A stretch of 64,000 nucleotides of DNA from NCBI GenBank assembly GCA_964035575.1, contig OZ037879.1, positions 1-64,000 on the forward strand. The letters run 5' to 3'. Every line of letters starts with the position of its first letter. The stretch's first letter is position 1. Positions 48,532 to 61,200 of this stretch are shown one piece after another. The stretch is from Rhynchopus sp. YZ270_cl-10 (taxonomy: Eukaryota; Euglenozoa; Diplonemea; Diplonemida; Diplonemidae). The position numbers were made by a program, and so were the translations under genes. The notes beneath the pieces were generated by a model. That model saw only the letters and a list, made by a program, of their open reading frames with translations, was not told the DNA's origin and searched no databases.

Positions 48532-50003
48532 TCAAGGCCTGACCCCGAACACCAGCATACCTCGCTCACCACCCCCTAAGTTGTTGTTGCTGCGTCTGCT
48601 GTTGATGTTGGTGCTGCTGTTGGACCTGCTGTTGGAACTGCTGCTGCAGAAGTCTATGGAACTGCAGTTGAAACTGCTGTTGTGCCTGCTGTTGGAACTG
48701 CTGCTGGAACTGCTTTTGGAGACGCTGTTGGACCTGCTGTTGGAACCGCTGCTGCAGAAGTCTTTGGAACTGCTGTTAAAACTGCTGTTAAGCCTGCTGT
48801 TGGAACTGCTGTTGGACCTGCCGTTAGAGCTGCTGCCGCAGAAGTCCTTGGAACTGCTGATGAAACTGCTGTTGTGCCTGCTGTTGTGCCTGTTGCTTGA
48901 ACTGCTTTTGGAAACGCTGTTGGAACTGCTGCTGCAGAAGTCTATGGAACTGCTGTTTAAACTGCTGTTGTGCCTGCTGTTGGAGACGCTGCTGGACCCG
49001 CCGTTGGAGCTGCTGCCGCAGAAGCCATTGGAACTGCTGTTGAAACCGCTGTTGTGCCTGCTGTTGGACCTGCTGTTGGAGCTGCTGCTGCAGAAGTCTT
49101 TGGAACTGCAGTTGAAACTGCTGTTGTGCCTGCTGTTGGAACTGCTGCTGGAACTGCTGCTGGAACTGCTTTTGGAAACGCTCTTGCTGCTGCAGAAGCC
49201 TTTGGAACTGCTGGTGAAAAAGCTGTAGAGCCTGCTGTTGGAACTGCTGCTGTAAAGGCCTTTGGAACTGCTGCTGCTGCACACCAGGGGTGATACTGGG
49301 ACCCCACCCAGGACTCCGAAGATTTCGTTTTTGCTGCTATCACAGTTGCAGCCACTGATGTGGTTGGGCATACATTGCCTCTTTTTGGGGATATCATGGG
49401 GGGAAGGGGGGTGTGGGTTGTTATGACAACAGTTCTTTACTTTGTTGCCTCCACACACGTTTTTGTTGCTGCTATCAAAGCTGCAGCTGCTTGGGTTGTT
49501 GGGCTCAAGAGGCCTCTTTTTGGGGTAAAAAAGGGGGGGAAGGGGGCTCCTGCCACTGATGAGGAAGCTGTTGTAGCATAGGAAGCTGCCGCTCCTGCTG
49601 TTGGTGCTCCTGCTACTGCTGTTGATGCAGCTTATGTTGTTGCTGCTGTTGCTGCTGTTGCTGCTGTTGCTGCTGTTGCTGCTGTTGCTGCTGTTGCTGC
49701 TGTTGCTGCTGTTGCTGCTGTTGCTGCTGTTGCTGCTGTTGCTGCTGTTGCTGCTGTTGCTGCTGTTGCTGCTGTTGCTGCTGTTGCTGCTGTTGCTGCT
49801 GTTGCTGCTGTTGCTGCTGTTGCTGCTCTTGTTGCTGCCGTTGTTGCTTCTGCTGCAGTTGCAGCTGGTGTAGCATATGCTGCTGTTGCTGCTGTTGCTG
49901 CTGTTGCTGCTGTTGCTGCTGTTGCTGCTGTTGCTGCTGTTGCTGCTGTTGCTGCTGTTGCTGCTGTTGCTGCTGTTGCTGCTGTTGCTGCTGTTGCTGC
50001 TGT

Positions 50004-50036
<33 letters not shown>

Positions 50037-50167
50037 AGCTGGTGTGGCATATGTTGTTGCTGCTGCTGTTGGTGTAGCACCTGTTGCTGCTGATGTTGCT
50101 GCTGTTGTTGCTGTTGCTGCTGTTGTTGCTGTTGCTGCTGCTGCTGCTGCTGTTGCTGCTGCTCTTG

Positions 50168-50198
<31 letters not shown>

Positions 50199-50454
50199 TG
50201 CTGATGCTGCTGTTGCTGCTGTTGCTGCTGTTGCTGCTGTTGCTGCTGTTGCTGCTGTTGCTGCTGTTGCTGCTGTTGCTGCTGTTGCTGCTGCTGTTGG
50301 TGTAGCACCTGCTGCTGCTGCTGATGCAGACATGCAGCACCACCCACAACGCCCCCAAAAGGGCCTTCCTCCTCATTTTTAAAAAAGCAAAAACCAAAAA
50401 ACGAAAACAAAGAAGGACAAGACACACTACGCCTTGCGCTTCGCCGGCCTGCAC
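48532..50454 (-). CDS. Ser/Asn low-complexity ORF over a CAG/CAA-type repeat, uncertain
   Basis: One minus frame stays open for 640 codons. After an internal Met it reads MRRKALLGALWVVLHVCISS, a fair signal peptide, then long SSN repeats. Towards the C-terminus are irregular SSNSRHNSSF..SSKDFCSS units with a cysteine every 30 or so residues. Other frames read poly-Gln or poly-Ala/Thr but are broken. The DNA is a pure 9-bp repeat (GTTGCTGCT) at about 49635-50320 and a degenerate one with CTGCAGAAGTCTTTGGAACTG landmarks at 48585-49290. It could be a secreted low-complexity protein or simply a microsatellite. I lean towards the latter. Confidence 0.3.
48585..49290. repeat. Degenerate minisatellite of CTGTTGGAACTGCTG units
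   Basis: 15-18-bp subunits are arranged in blocks of about 75-105 bp marked by CTGCAGAAGTCTxTGGAACTG. All spacings are multiples of 3, so frames are maintained. It appears to be the older, diverged end of the 9-bp array on its right. Confidence 0.8.
49600..50330. repeat. 9-bp microsatellite (GTTGCTGCT)n
   Basis: Two long, nearly perfect blocks (about 49635-49835 and 49880-50030) and a less regular third block (50060-50320) are separated by short variants with GCATATG. CAG-type triplet repeats of this length usually vary between individuals. Confidence 0.95.
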
Positions 50455-50562
50455 CCTCTACCGTTGCCCAGGGACCGCCCCGTGGAGGCGTACAAGGCTC
50501 ACAATAAAACAAAGGAAAGGGGGAGGGAGGAAGGGTAAAAAGAAAGGACAAGTGTGTTGTAA

Positions 50563-50665
50563 TGTGTAAAAAATGGTCCCCTGTAATGTGTAAAAAATGG
50601 TCCCCTGTAATGTGTAAAAAATGGTCCCCTGTAAAAAATGGTCCCCTGTAAAAAATGGTCCCCTG
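50563..50665. repeat. Minisatellite (TGTAAAAAATGGTCCCC), 5-6 units
   Basis: Three 24-bp units with TGTAATG followed by two or three 17-bp units. The pattern TGTA-A-run-TG-xx-CCCCT is close to the 5' repeat of the retroposons (TGTA-A-run-TGAACCCCT), suggesting the end of a related retroposon here. Confidence 0.85.
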
Positions 50666-50679
50666 TGTCCCACTCCCCC

Positions 50680-51350
50680 TGTACCGTGCGTAAGCCACGC
50701 GGCTTTAATCGTCCGTGTGGTTTCAAAATACCCTCCAGCTGTGAACACGATATTCTCACGGATTTCATCCCGATCGTGCAAAGTGTCCCAGTCCTGCCGT
50801 TGGCTTTGAAGGACTTACCAGCAGAAACCTCCAGTGTGTCCTTCGCATGATGAGGAGGTTCCATGCTGAAGGTCATATCCCCTTGGGAGGGTCTTGGTGC
50901 TCCCAAAAGTAAATGACCCCCCTGCAATTGTCACCTCCTCCTCGTTGCGTCTGTCAGTCGGGGTAAACACTTTGTTGATTGCATCCTCATATCCCCCACA
51001 CACCATCGATCTTCAGCAACTCTGCGTTTTCCTCGGCACAGCCTCCCCGTATGGAATCAGGTGAAATGCACGAACGGACAGAGGTTTTAGCCTTTGGTTC
51101 GTAGCAGTGGGTTTTCGGAAGACGTGCGATCTTATCATTCGCAATTCCTGACTCTTTTTTGTACAACTCTGCGCACACAGACTTGCACGATTCCCGTTCC
51201 ACTCACAGCTCGCAAGGTGTCGAACGTGGCATGCGCCTTCAAACACACCCCTTCGTCCTTTAAATCCTTGCAAGCGCTGTTCGTCAGATCACCACTACGA
51301 ACATGACAATTGATTGCCAGCGAAAGGCACGCAAGCAGCGGTAACATCAC
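50680..51350 (-). pseudogene. Broken gene for a secreted Cys-rich protein
   Basis: Read on the minus strand it opens with a clear signal peptide (MMLPLLACLSLAINC). Protein-like segments follow in changing frames: KDEGVCLKAHATFDTL, SCKSVCAELYKKESGIANDK, AKTSVRSCISPDSIRGGCAE, VTIAGGSFTFGSTKTLPRG and LKPHGRLKPRG. Several frame changes indicate a decayed gene, unless very short introns explain some. I do not recognise the family. Confidence 0.45.
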
Positions 51351-52050
51351 TGCCGAACACCCCCTTCGTGTGTGTTATCTTTTTTCAAAACAAAATAAAA
51401 GTGGTTATTTTTTTCTCGGGGGGGCAATTTGTGGTGGTGTTTGAAAGCAAATGTGGGTAGTTCGTAAGAGCGAAGCATTGCCCATCCATATTGTTTCCCG
51501 TGCAATATTCGGTGTGCTGCAAACAATGATTTGCTTTTTGATAAAAATTAGCGGACACAAAAACCAGCGTATGGAAGAAAAAAGGGAGAGGGAACTATTT
51601 TTTTCTGAATGAAAGTTTTGGGGTGCGGGACAGAGAATAAAATCTGTTCGAGAAAAAGAAACGCAAATTGTTGGCTTAGTGCAGTTGCCTCAGTTGTGTT
51701 GTGCAATCTCCACTTTCCAAAAAGTTTGCTCACGAAACGGCCTCTGATCTCGCCATTTTTGAAAAATATCAAAAAAAAAAAAAACTCCTCTCGAATTGTT
51801 CAAGGTTGAACTGAGAGAAAGAAACCACAAACCTGCCAGACCAGACGGTCTAACCTGTTGTATTGATGTAGTGTGGGGGAGAAATGAGAAGTACGAGAAT
51901 CGTCTTCGCGAATACTTTAAAACATTGAAGGATATGTCACAAGTGTCACGTCCACGAAAAAAAAAAACTCGCTAAAACTAACAAACACAAGGTGCAGCGC
52001 ACACAAAACACTTCTGCTTATCTGGTGAAGGTGGGTGTTCCATCCACCGG
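51351..52050. other. Non-coding stretch
   Basis: AT-rich with A-runs near 51770 and 51960. Short ORFs only. Nothing recognisable. Confidence 0.5.
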
Positions 52051-52260
52051 GTAAACACATAAACATCCACGCAAACCATTTTCCGCAAGGGAAACCAGAA
52101 TGCGCAGTGTTGACGCCACGTCCCCCGTCGCCAGCGTCGCCACAGCAGTGTGCGCCTTGAAGGCAAAGCACTGCCGAAAGGCCAGCTGACGGGTGAACTT
52201 TACGCGTATTTGCTGTGTATCAATGATGGCAACAAAAAATAAGGGGAAAACGATGAAGCA
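52051..52260 (-). pseudogene. Scrap of a relative of the large gene (N-terminal region)
   Basis: Minus-strand reading FKAHTAVATLATGDVASTLR parallels YTGAAVATLATGDVALTMHA in the large ORF (about residues 240-262). On the DNA, CGCCACGTCCCCCGTCGCCA is shared exactly with about 63228-63247. Flanks are unrelated. Confidence 0.7.
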
Positions 52261-52494
52261 GCGATCGTGGCTGGTCGTGTCCCTCAAAATGAGGGATCGA
52301 CAACCAAGACATCGGGAATTTTTTGGGAAATTTTCAAAAAACGGATCATGAATTTTTTTCAGAGGAAAAAAAACCCATTCTGGGACAGGGGTTAAAACAG
52401 GATGGTCGCTTTTGAAAAAATCTCAACGGTTAAACTCGGTTACTGCAACACACCAAAAAATCACACAAAGTGGAAAAACAACAACAAAAAAAAA

Positions 52495-53785
52495 ATGATA
52501 GGATCGATTCGCGAAGGGTACCTCTGGGCTCTTCTTTCTCACTAGAGAAATCTGAGGCATTAGTAATACTCCGAGAACTGATAACCAAGCACCACTGTTA
52601 GTGGCGCATGTAATGGATACAGAGAGGGGACAGTACGCAAGGAAGGGGTATCACTTGCGTGAGAAAATAGGTAAAGAAGGGTTGAGAAAACATGCAAAGA
52701 TGGGGCGGTTGCAGTGGTGGAGGTGCCCAGGTGTCGTGCATCCATCTGTGGTGGTAGCAGTCCTCGACTGAGAACACTGTGAACCCAGACGCATGCCGCA
52801 CTCTCTTCTCGTCGGCATCACCACCGCAAGCCTTTCCGTGCAGCCCGCATTGGAGACATGTCTTGACACTGCTGTGGAAGAGTGAAAGAATTGACATCTA
52901 AAAATTGAAACAATATTGTCAATGTTTTCAATTTTAGAGGAAATGTTCACACATGTCAACACTGCTGAAACACGAAATACAAAAAAGTGAAGCTGAAAGT
53001 GCACACGCCGTTCATCGGCAGACACACACCACAAAATGATAGGATCGATTCGCGAAGGGTACCTCTGGGCTCTTCTTTCTCACTAGAGAAATCTGAGGCA
53101 TTAGTAATACTCCGAGAACTGATAACCAAGCACCACTGTGAATGGCGCATGTAATGGATACAGAGAGGGGACAGTACGCAAGCAAGGGGTATCACTTGCG
53201 TGAGAAAATAGGTAACGAAGGGTTGAGAAAACATGCAAAGATGGGGCGGTTGCAGTGGTGGAGGTGCCCAAGGTGTCGTGCATGCCATCTGTGGTGGTAG
53301 CAGTCCTCGACTGAGAACACTGTGAACCCAGACGCATGCCGCACTCTTCTCGTCGGCATCACCACCGCAAGCCTTTCCGTGCAGCCCGCATTGGAGACAT
53401 GTCTTGACACTGCTGTGGAAGAGTGAAAGAATTGACATCTAAAAATTGAAACAATATTGTCAATGTTTTCAATTTTTGAGGAAATGTTCACACATGTCAA
53501 CACTGCTGAAATACGAAATACAAAAAAGTGAAGCTGAAAGTGCACACGCCGTTCATCGGCAGACACACACCACAAAATGATAGGATCGATTCGCGAAGGG
53601 TACCTCTGGGCTCTTCTTTCTCACTAGAGAAATCTGAGGCAGTAGTAATACTCCGAGAACTGATAACCAAGCACCACTGTGAGTGGCGCATGTAATGGAT
53701 ACAGAGAGGGGACAGTACGCAAGGAAGGGGTATCACTTGCGTGAGCTAAATAAGTAAAGGGTTGAGAAAACATGCGAGAGTAAAC

Positions 53786-53787
<2 letters not shown>
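52495..53787. repeat. 541-bp tandem repeat, 2.4 copies, built from scraps of the large gene
   Basis: Units start at 52495, 53036 and 53577 (ATGATAGGATCGATTCGCGA). The copies are about 98 percent alike by eye. Part of each unit (for example 53261-53400) is a mosaic related to three separated places of the large ORF: CCATCTGTGGTGGTxGCAGT (about 55491), GAGAACACxxTGAACCCAGAC (about 56173) and CACCGCAAGCCxxTCCGTGCAGCCCGCA (about 56322). The third copy is cut by a poly(T) run. Confidence 0.85.
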
Positions 53788-53821
<34 letters not shown>

Positions 53822-54290
53822 GGTATTTACTCTCGTCTCTTTAGCGCTGCCGAAGCAGTGTGGCTGCTCTTTTTTTGTTCTATCCAGAGTAAACCCGGGA
53901 CCGTGTCCCGGCTGGTGCCGTTTTTCACATCTAGGACGTGCGGGTTGCCGATATACGGAGGTCACCTCCCCGTTGTTGCCACACAGAGTTTACAGACAGC
54001 ACACCTCCCCCTCAGGGTGTGGCAGCATCGTTTTTTTTATTTTATCTTCCTCCACCAAAATATTCGCTACTCCTTTAATCTAGGACTAGGCATTGAGGCC
54101 AGTACAAAATTTGGCACTTTCGAGCTTCTGTGTGGGTCTAAAACACTGTTTCGCATACCCGATTTGCGGTTTTTACCAACGAAGACAAATCGATGTTTGA
54201 CCAATAGTTTGATTTTTCTTTCCTTCAAAAATTCACACGCTTTTTGGTTTTTTTTGAGAGCCAACAGAAGGTGCCAGGTTCTATGATATC
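53788..54290 (-). mobile_element. Poly(A)-ended retroposon-like segment
   Basis: 29 or so T at 53789-53817, followed by ACTTGGTATTTAC, resemble the 3' ends of the retroposons further left (T-run ... TACTTGG). The next 250 bp is GC-richer with CCCGGGACCGTGTCCCGG, a perfect inverted repeat. No RT, no clear other end and no target duplication found. Confidence 0.45.
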
Positions 54291-55207
54291 TGTTTGTGTA
54301 GCTCGTTTTGTGTTTTGTGTTCTCGTTATCATGAGGGTACCTTGGACACTCATTCTTACTCTATTATGCGACTGGAGAATCTTTTCGACACTGTCGGAGT
54401 AACGCAAATTGTGGTATTGGAAGATAAAATCAACGAACTGCACATCACAAGTAGACTTTTGTTTACTCTCTTATTGCTTTTTGCACTCGTCTCGTGCAAA
54501 AAAAAATCCCATGCTCGAGCAAAAAAAATGACTACTTTTAGTGTCGTGCAGTTAATAACTAATATTCTACAGAACTATTATATTCTGAAGAAAAGTAAGG
54601 CGCATCACGGTATGTGTCAAAATGGGTGGGGGAAAGGGAGGAGAGGGGGTAAGGTACCGAGTGGCCACCGTTGCACACACGCTTGTTGTGTTGTTGGCAC
54701 AGAAAAAGGGAGACAAAGAAAAGGTATTGAAGATCGAATACAACATCTAGCAATAACCCTGTAGGGGGGAGAGGGGAAGTACACGAAAATAATACACGAG
54801 GGGGAATTGCGACTGCAATATTCATTCTTAGATTGCAAACACAACACAATAGGTTTGTGACGCAATCTAGAAAAGTGTGTAACACACAAAAAGGTGGGAG
54901 AGAGCAGAAGCTGGTTTGAAAAAAAAGAGCGTCCTTTGAGGACCCCATATGAATGGAAAGGTTGTAAAATCAAGGAAAAGAAGCTTTTTGGGTGATGGTC
55001 TTAAAAACTAAGATGTCTTTTACCTTGGGTACACCCAATCAATCCATTGGCGACGGACTACAGATTACACGTTGGTAGTTTTCAGGATATAAGAAACGTA
55101 GTTTTGTCAAAAGGCAATTGCTGTCCCAACGCCACACGTAGTGGCTAAAAAGCTTTCAAAATAATGATCAGGAAATACACACAGCACTGTTTTGCACACC
55201 AACAATA
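54291..55207. other. Non-coding flank 3' of the large gene
   Basis: AT-rich DNA with only short ORFs on either strand. It should include the 3' UTR of the large minus-strand gene. No convincing poly(A) signal cluster or RNA gene seen. Confidence 0.45.
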
Positions 55208-58200
55208 CTACGCATCTGTGGAACAAGTACTGTTGCACACAGCATTGGCCACAAACAGGTTGCAGTGGAAATGTGTGGTGGCAAGCGCAAGCCTCTTCCC
55301 TGCAGACACAACCTGCCCAAACACCTCAGAGTCAACAATGCTCACAGACACATAGCTGTCCTGTGTCAGGAGTGTGCCGGGCAGCGACACGTTCACAAGG
55401 TTGAGGTGGTTGCTGTGGTGGCCGTACCGCAGGCTTGCGAAGGTGTAGTGGAGGTGTGCCCAGGTAAGGTGGTGCCACCAGTACCCATGCCATCTGTGGT
55501 GGTGGCAGTGTGCGTGGATGCTGCTGCTGCACAGCTGCTTCATGTTGAAGAGCACAAAGTCGGGTCCCAGGCTCTCCTCCTCAAACAGCGTGTCGCGCAG
55601 CGTGTTCTCGTAGCCATGCACATCTTCGTACACAACGTTCACAAACACAAACCCGCCTGCACGCACACGCATGAAGGGCTTCTGGATGGGTATGTCCTCG
55701 TAGTAGATGTGTCCCCACCACGTTCCGTCCCACCACGACCGCCGCTCCACCTTCTGCTTCACCAGCCACGTGTCGACATCAATTGTGAAGAAGTTGTACA
55801 CCTGTCCCTCCCCCACCAGCGTCAGGTTGTCAGCGTCATCCACAACTGCCTCTGCAAGCGGTGCAGTCGTGTTCTCCACAACACTGCACGACGTCGTCAG
55901 CTCAGGCCGCACACACTCCACAAGCTTCGGCCCCGTGCACAGGTTCGCAGGCAGCATCAGCAGCGAGTCTGAGAACTCAGCAATCTCGTCCACCACGTCT
56001 GTGAGGTTCGCCACCGCCCTGCACTGTTCCGTAGCATTCTCAGGTAGTGCCGCGTGCTTTGGACGCTCAGCTGTCGCAGGTCCGAACACAGACCGCCGCA
56101 GCACAACGTCGCCCAGTGTCCCCACAGCACCGTTCCCGGCAGCCACATCCACAGTCGACACATCACCGACAGAGAACACCTTGAACCCAGACACGTGCCC
56201 CATCACACCCATGCTCTCCTCATCGACATCACCACCACGACGCGGGTGCTCAATGCGGATCGTCTGCCTCCAGCTGTCCGCAGACCCACACCTGTCCTCT
56301 GTCGTCCACGTGCGCTCCACCACCGCAAGCCCGTCCGTGCAGCCCGCAGCACCCGCAGCGCTGAAGGCCACCGTGTCGGCAAAGGTCAGGTTGATGCGGT
56401 ACGACGTCAGGTTCAGTGCCGCCATGTCTGCGTGCGTCGCCACGTCCACAACCGTCGGCACACCGGCCACAGACGGCCCGTAGTCGTTCAGGAACGCTAC
56501 TGACACCTCCGCTGCCGGCGTCGAGGCAAACTGCGGTGCAAACACATCGTGCACGGTGATCACCTGCACACGCTCACGTGTCAGGCTTGCAGGGTAGTCG
56601 TCCCCGGTCCCGCAGTCCTGGTAGTGTGGCTGCACCTTCCAGACTCTGTTGATCGTCCACACACCGCACGCCACCAGCACCGGTGCCTCATCACGATGCC
56701 AGATGTGGAACGGTGTTGCGCAGTACGCCTCCCCTGTCGGGTACCCAAGGCCACCCGCCACGTCGTACGCGTCAAGCGTGCTGTTCGTGTACGTCGTTGC
56801 ATTCGGCGGGAAGGTCGCAAACTCAGGGCGCACCTGGTGCACAGCCACAACGTCCGCACCCATGTGTGCCGAGAGAAGCCTGCACCCGTGCGCATCCCAC
56901 ACGTCGCACGCAGGCTCCTCCGCCTGCTGCAGGCCGTCCAGCGCGTCGTACGCACCTGCCGTCGACACAAGCTTCCCTGCATGACACACAGAGGGTGCCT
57001 GGTCCACACCTGCCGCGTAGGCGAGCAGCCCTGCCCCAGCGTCCCACACCTGTGTCGAGGTCAGCGCTGCCGGCGGGTGCTGCAGCATCACCTTTTGTGT
57101 GAAGGTCGCCTCGTTCCCGCAGCGGTCGCCCGCCGTCCACGTGCGGTGCAGTGTCGCCAGCCCACGCTCCCGGCACGTCCCCTCCACAGCATAGTGCATC
57201 CACGGCCGCACCACAGTGTCCTCCGAGGTCAGGTACGTCGGGTGCGACACCCCGATCCCAAGCGCCACCATGTCTGCGTGCGGTGTCTCTGCTGCACGTG
57301 GCACAGGGTGTGCCGCACGCCAGTTCTCAAAGAACGGCACCACCACAGCTGCGTCAGGTGTGTGCGTCCACACGGGTGCCTCCAGATCCTCCACGTGGAT
57401 GTGCTGCAGGTGCGTCAGCGGCACACACCCGGGTGGCGTCGGCACGCCTGTCGGTGCGAGCGTCCACACACGCCGCACCGTCCAGTGCCCGCAGGTCCCG
57501 TCTGCGCTTGCTGTGTCCGCGTAGCTCGCTGCAAGCGGTGTTGCGCACGCACCACTCTGCACAGCTGCGCCTCCAGTGCTTGCAGGGGCCAGCGCACTCG
57601 TCGTCTGCACAGTGACATCCGCCGGTGTGTGCGCGAACTGCGGCACCACCGTCACCAACTGCGACACAACGCTGCTCCCCACACCCCCGCACGCAGCACG
57701 GTGGAAGGCCTGCCACGAGACTGTCTCGTAACGCGACCCGCAGAGGCTTGGCACCAGCGGGTCTGGGTTCGACCTTGCTGCTGTTCCCACAATGCGCACC
57801 GTCACAGGCCCGCACACATCCACCATCGAGGTCACATGCGGCTTCGTGTGCACCTGCGTCTCCCCACACCCAAACGTCTGCGGCACGGCAGGGCCCAGCT
57901 CAGGCTCAGGGAACATAATCGTGACACGCTGCGTCAACACCACTGCAGGGAGGCTGGGTGTGCACTGCGGCGCTGCCGCCGTCCACGTGCGCGTCAGTGG
58001 GCCCACGACGGGGTCGTCCAGCACGTCCGTGTGCGACAGGTCGTATGTGTACCGCATCCCCTTTGCTGCCTGCGCAGCAGTGTACACAGGCTGCACAGCC
58101 GCAAGCAGGTCGGGTGCTGCGAACTGCACAGTCGGCAGCACCCTGTGGTCGTAGAGCAGCGTCACGCTCGGCACCACCACCGCAGGGCTGAACCACGCCA

Positions 58201-61200
58201 CGTCGTTTGCCACAACCACCTCCTGCGTGAAGCGCAGCACTGCCGGTGCACGGCAGTGGCCACCCTCCGATGTCGTCAGCACTGCAGACCACGTCCGTGT
58301 GTAGCGCCACTCGCACGTCCCCGGCACCAGTGTTGCGACCGACTCCTCCATCGCCACCCTGTACGCCAGTGTCCTGCGGTACGCACCCACCGCCACGTGT
58401 GTGTGTGTTGCCGGTGCTCCCGCCGCCACATCCACAAACGACGCCATTGTGAAGTCGACCCTCTGTGCCGGTGTCGACGCCCACCCTGTTGCGTCCGTGT
58501 ACGCAGGACCCACAACTACAAACTGCTCCACAGACGCCGTCTGCCCACATGTGTCCGAGACAGCCCACTCCACACGCAGGTACACAGACCCACACGTCGG
58601 CTGCCCTGCCACCGCAAACGCAGGCACCTCGCCCACTGTGTGTGTCTTGGTGACAGACCCACACCTTGCAACGTCGTGCGACACCACAAGCTTCGCCTCC
58701 GTCGCCGCCACAAAGGACGCAATCGACGCATCCCCACTCAGCTCGTCGGGTGTGCCCGCCGTCACAATGGTGACTGTGTTGGTGGCGGACACCGTCAGCG
58801 GCAGTGGTGGCAATTCAGTAACAGCAATCTCCTCCACCTCCGCCGTCGTCTCTGTGAGGATCGTGTCGATGGTGTCCACGAGTGTTGGGTTACCCGGGGG
58901 GATGCTGTCCTTCAGGTCCTGCAGCACTGCCTTCCCCTTGTGCACAACCTCCCACATCTTGTCCGCAATGAGCGACTCTGCCTCCGTTATGGTGCGCTCC
59001 ATGTCTGCCCAGTTGTGCAGGTCGAACACGCCACCCACGTGCACCAGCTGGTCTGCGAGGCGCCCCTGGTCCGTCAGCACGCGCACTGTCGCCTGGATTC
59101 CAAGGTTCTCCGCTGGGCCAAACGTGTTGACTGCAGCCGCCACCTCTGCGTCGCGGGAGCTGGACGAAGTAGACGTATGGTGCATCCCTGTTGTGGCGTA
59201 CGTCGTCGGCATGCCCTTCGGCGTGAACTGCTCCAGGTCTGGGTTCATGCTGTTGGCGAGGTCCATCAGGCCCCCCGCCTGTTCACGCGCCTTGTTCGTA
59301 GAACCCTGCATCTGCGTCTTGTGCTCCGCCATCAGCACTGCTCTGTCGTACATCAGCTTGTAGCGCGTCGCATGGCCCTGCATGCACGTGATCCAGCTCT
59401 TTGGCCCCGACCCATCGTCGTTCAGCGGATGGCCATCCTCAGTGTGTGTGGTAATTAAGTCAAGCCAGTCATCTTCATTTTTCCCATTGTACTGGAACAC
59501 CTCGCACCCGTACACTGTGTCCCATGTCACGCCGTTGCAGTAGAATGCAGGGAAGAGCGGAACGACGTCCCCTGGCGGGGAAAACCAGTGCACGGGCCCT
59601 GTCAAGTACAAGTCCCGCACTTTGCCATTGGAGGTTGGCAACAGCATCTTTTGGAACTCGGGTGTGTGCATCACACGCTCCAGCTCGATGTATTTGTCGT
59701 GGTGTGGGTGGTCCCTCATCCTCTGGAGGAACGCATGCGGCTCAGTGTCGATGTCTGCCTCCTCTCTGAAGTCGTAGAGAATCGAGTGCAAGTTATTCGA
59801 CCCTCTGCGGTTCTCAGTGCATGCCGACCGCTGTGCGGGTGTGTCGAACACCTCCTTCTTCCCAAACAGCCCGCCAATGAAGTTCACAACCGCCTTCGCC
59901 GCTTTCGCAATACCCTTCCCAATGGCTACAACAGCTTTGCCCACAGCCTTCGCCGCCTTGACCAGGTTCTCCAGCAGCACAAATTCAAACGAGAAGCTCA
60001 GACTGAACCCACCCCCTCGAGAGCCAGTGGCAGTGCACCCCACGTTAAACACAGGTGTCTTCACTTTCGCAGTGAACGCAATCTTCTCATCACTCACCGC
60101 CACCGACACCGACAAACGCGCGAAGTACATAAACGACACGTCCGCCTTCAGGAACACCTCCCTCTTGTCCAGGTCGCTCGCCACCACCACATCGTTAATG
60201 GACACCACCCCCACAGAGAAGTCGCTGATCGCAAGTCTGGCGGATCCTACCCCAAACGGGATGGACACATCGACACGTGGCTTCACAACGCCAAAGAAGT
60301 TCAGCTCGGCAACAATGTCTATCCCGTGCGAGTCAATCGTCCCATCGACAGAAGCACTGAGCGACAGCACCGGCACAGACAGGCTGCCCTTCAGCTTGAA
60401 GCTGGGCGCGTCCGTCACCTCGAACATCGCATCCTTGATCTTGAAGATCCCAAGCAGCGTCACATCCTGCAGCACCGTCTTCAGGTAGAACCTTGACGCA
60501 CCCACCTCAATGTCGAGACCAAGCTTCAGGCCAAAGAAGAAGTTGATCTGCCCCCTCAGCCGCAAGCCCTCTGACGCTTGGTAGCGCACCAGTGCAAAGC
60601 ACTCCTCGTTGTTCTGGTCCGGACACACCAGCCCAGGCTTCTCGAGGTACTGGATCCCAAGGTCACGCAGGAGAGACGGCATCGGAATCGACCGCAGTAC
60701 TGTGATCCAGTCCCCAGCCACGTCCCACATGTTCCCCAGCGTCAGCGAGTTGATCTTCAGCTCCACAAGGTTGTTCTGCGGTGCAGACGTGTAGATCTCC
60801 AGCCGTCCCTCAGCACGGATGCACCGTGTGCTTGTCGCCACCGCACAGTTGTCCATGGTCCCAAGTTCCAGCTTCCCCGCCAGCTTCACCTCGTCCACAC
60901 GCCGCGTCCGCAGCTCCACCTTGATGGCCACCAGCACGTCCGCAACATGCAGAATCGGCACCCCAAACAGCTTCGTCAGCTTCCCCTGCATCTCCAGAGA
61001 CCCACCAAGCAGCACATCCTGCCCACTCATCTCAATCCCAAGCTCCCCGATGATGTACACAATCTGCTTCTGTGCCTGCGGCTTGCTGCAGTCGTGGATG
61101 CAGATCATCAGCGGCAGGCGTGCCTTCACCCCCACAGCACCGTCCCTCCAGCCAGCACTGATCTCAAGCCCCGTCCCCTCCTTGCTGCGCATCGCAAAGT

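Noticed and set aside
47637-48572. 311-codon minus-strand ORF rich in Trp, Arg and Gly
   Set aside because: Overlaps the better supported OTU-like ORF in another frame and has no recognisable content.
49613-50698. Poly-Gln protein gene
   Set aside because: The poly-Gln frame is interrupted, and the flanking unique sequence reads as the TGGTCCCC minisatellite; more likely a microsatellite.
53880-54030. tRNA-derived SINE head near the CCCGGGACCGTGTCCCGG palindrome
   Set aside because: No convincing A and B box pair with the right spacing on either strand.
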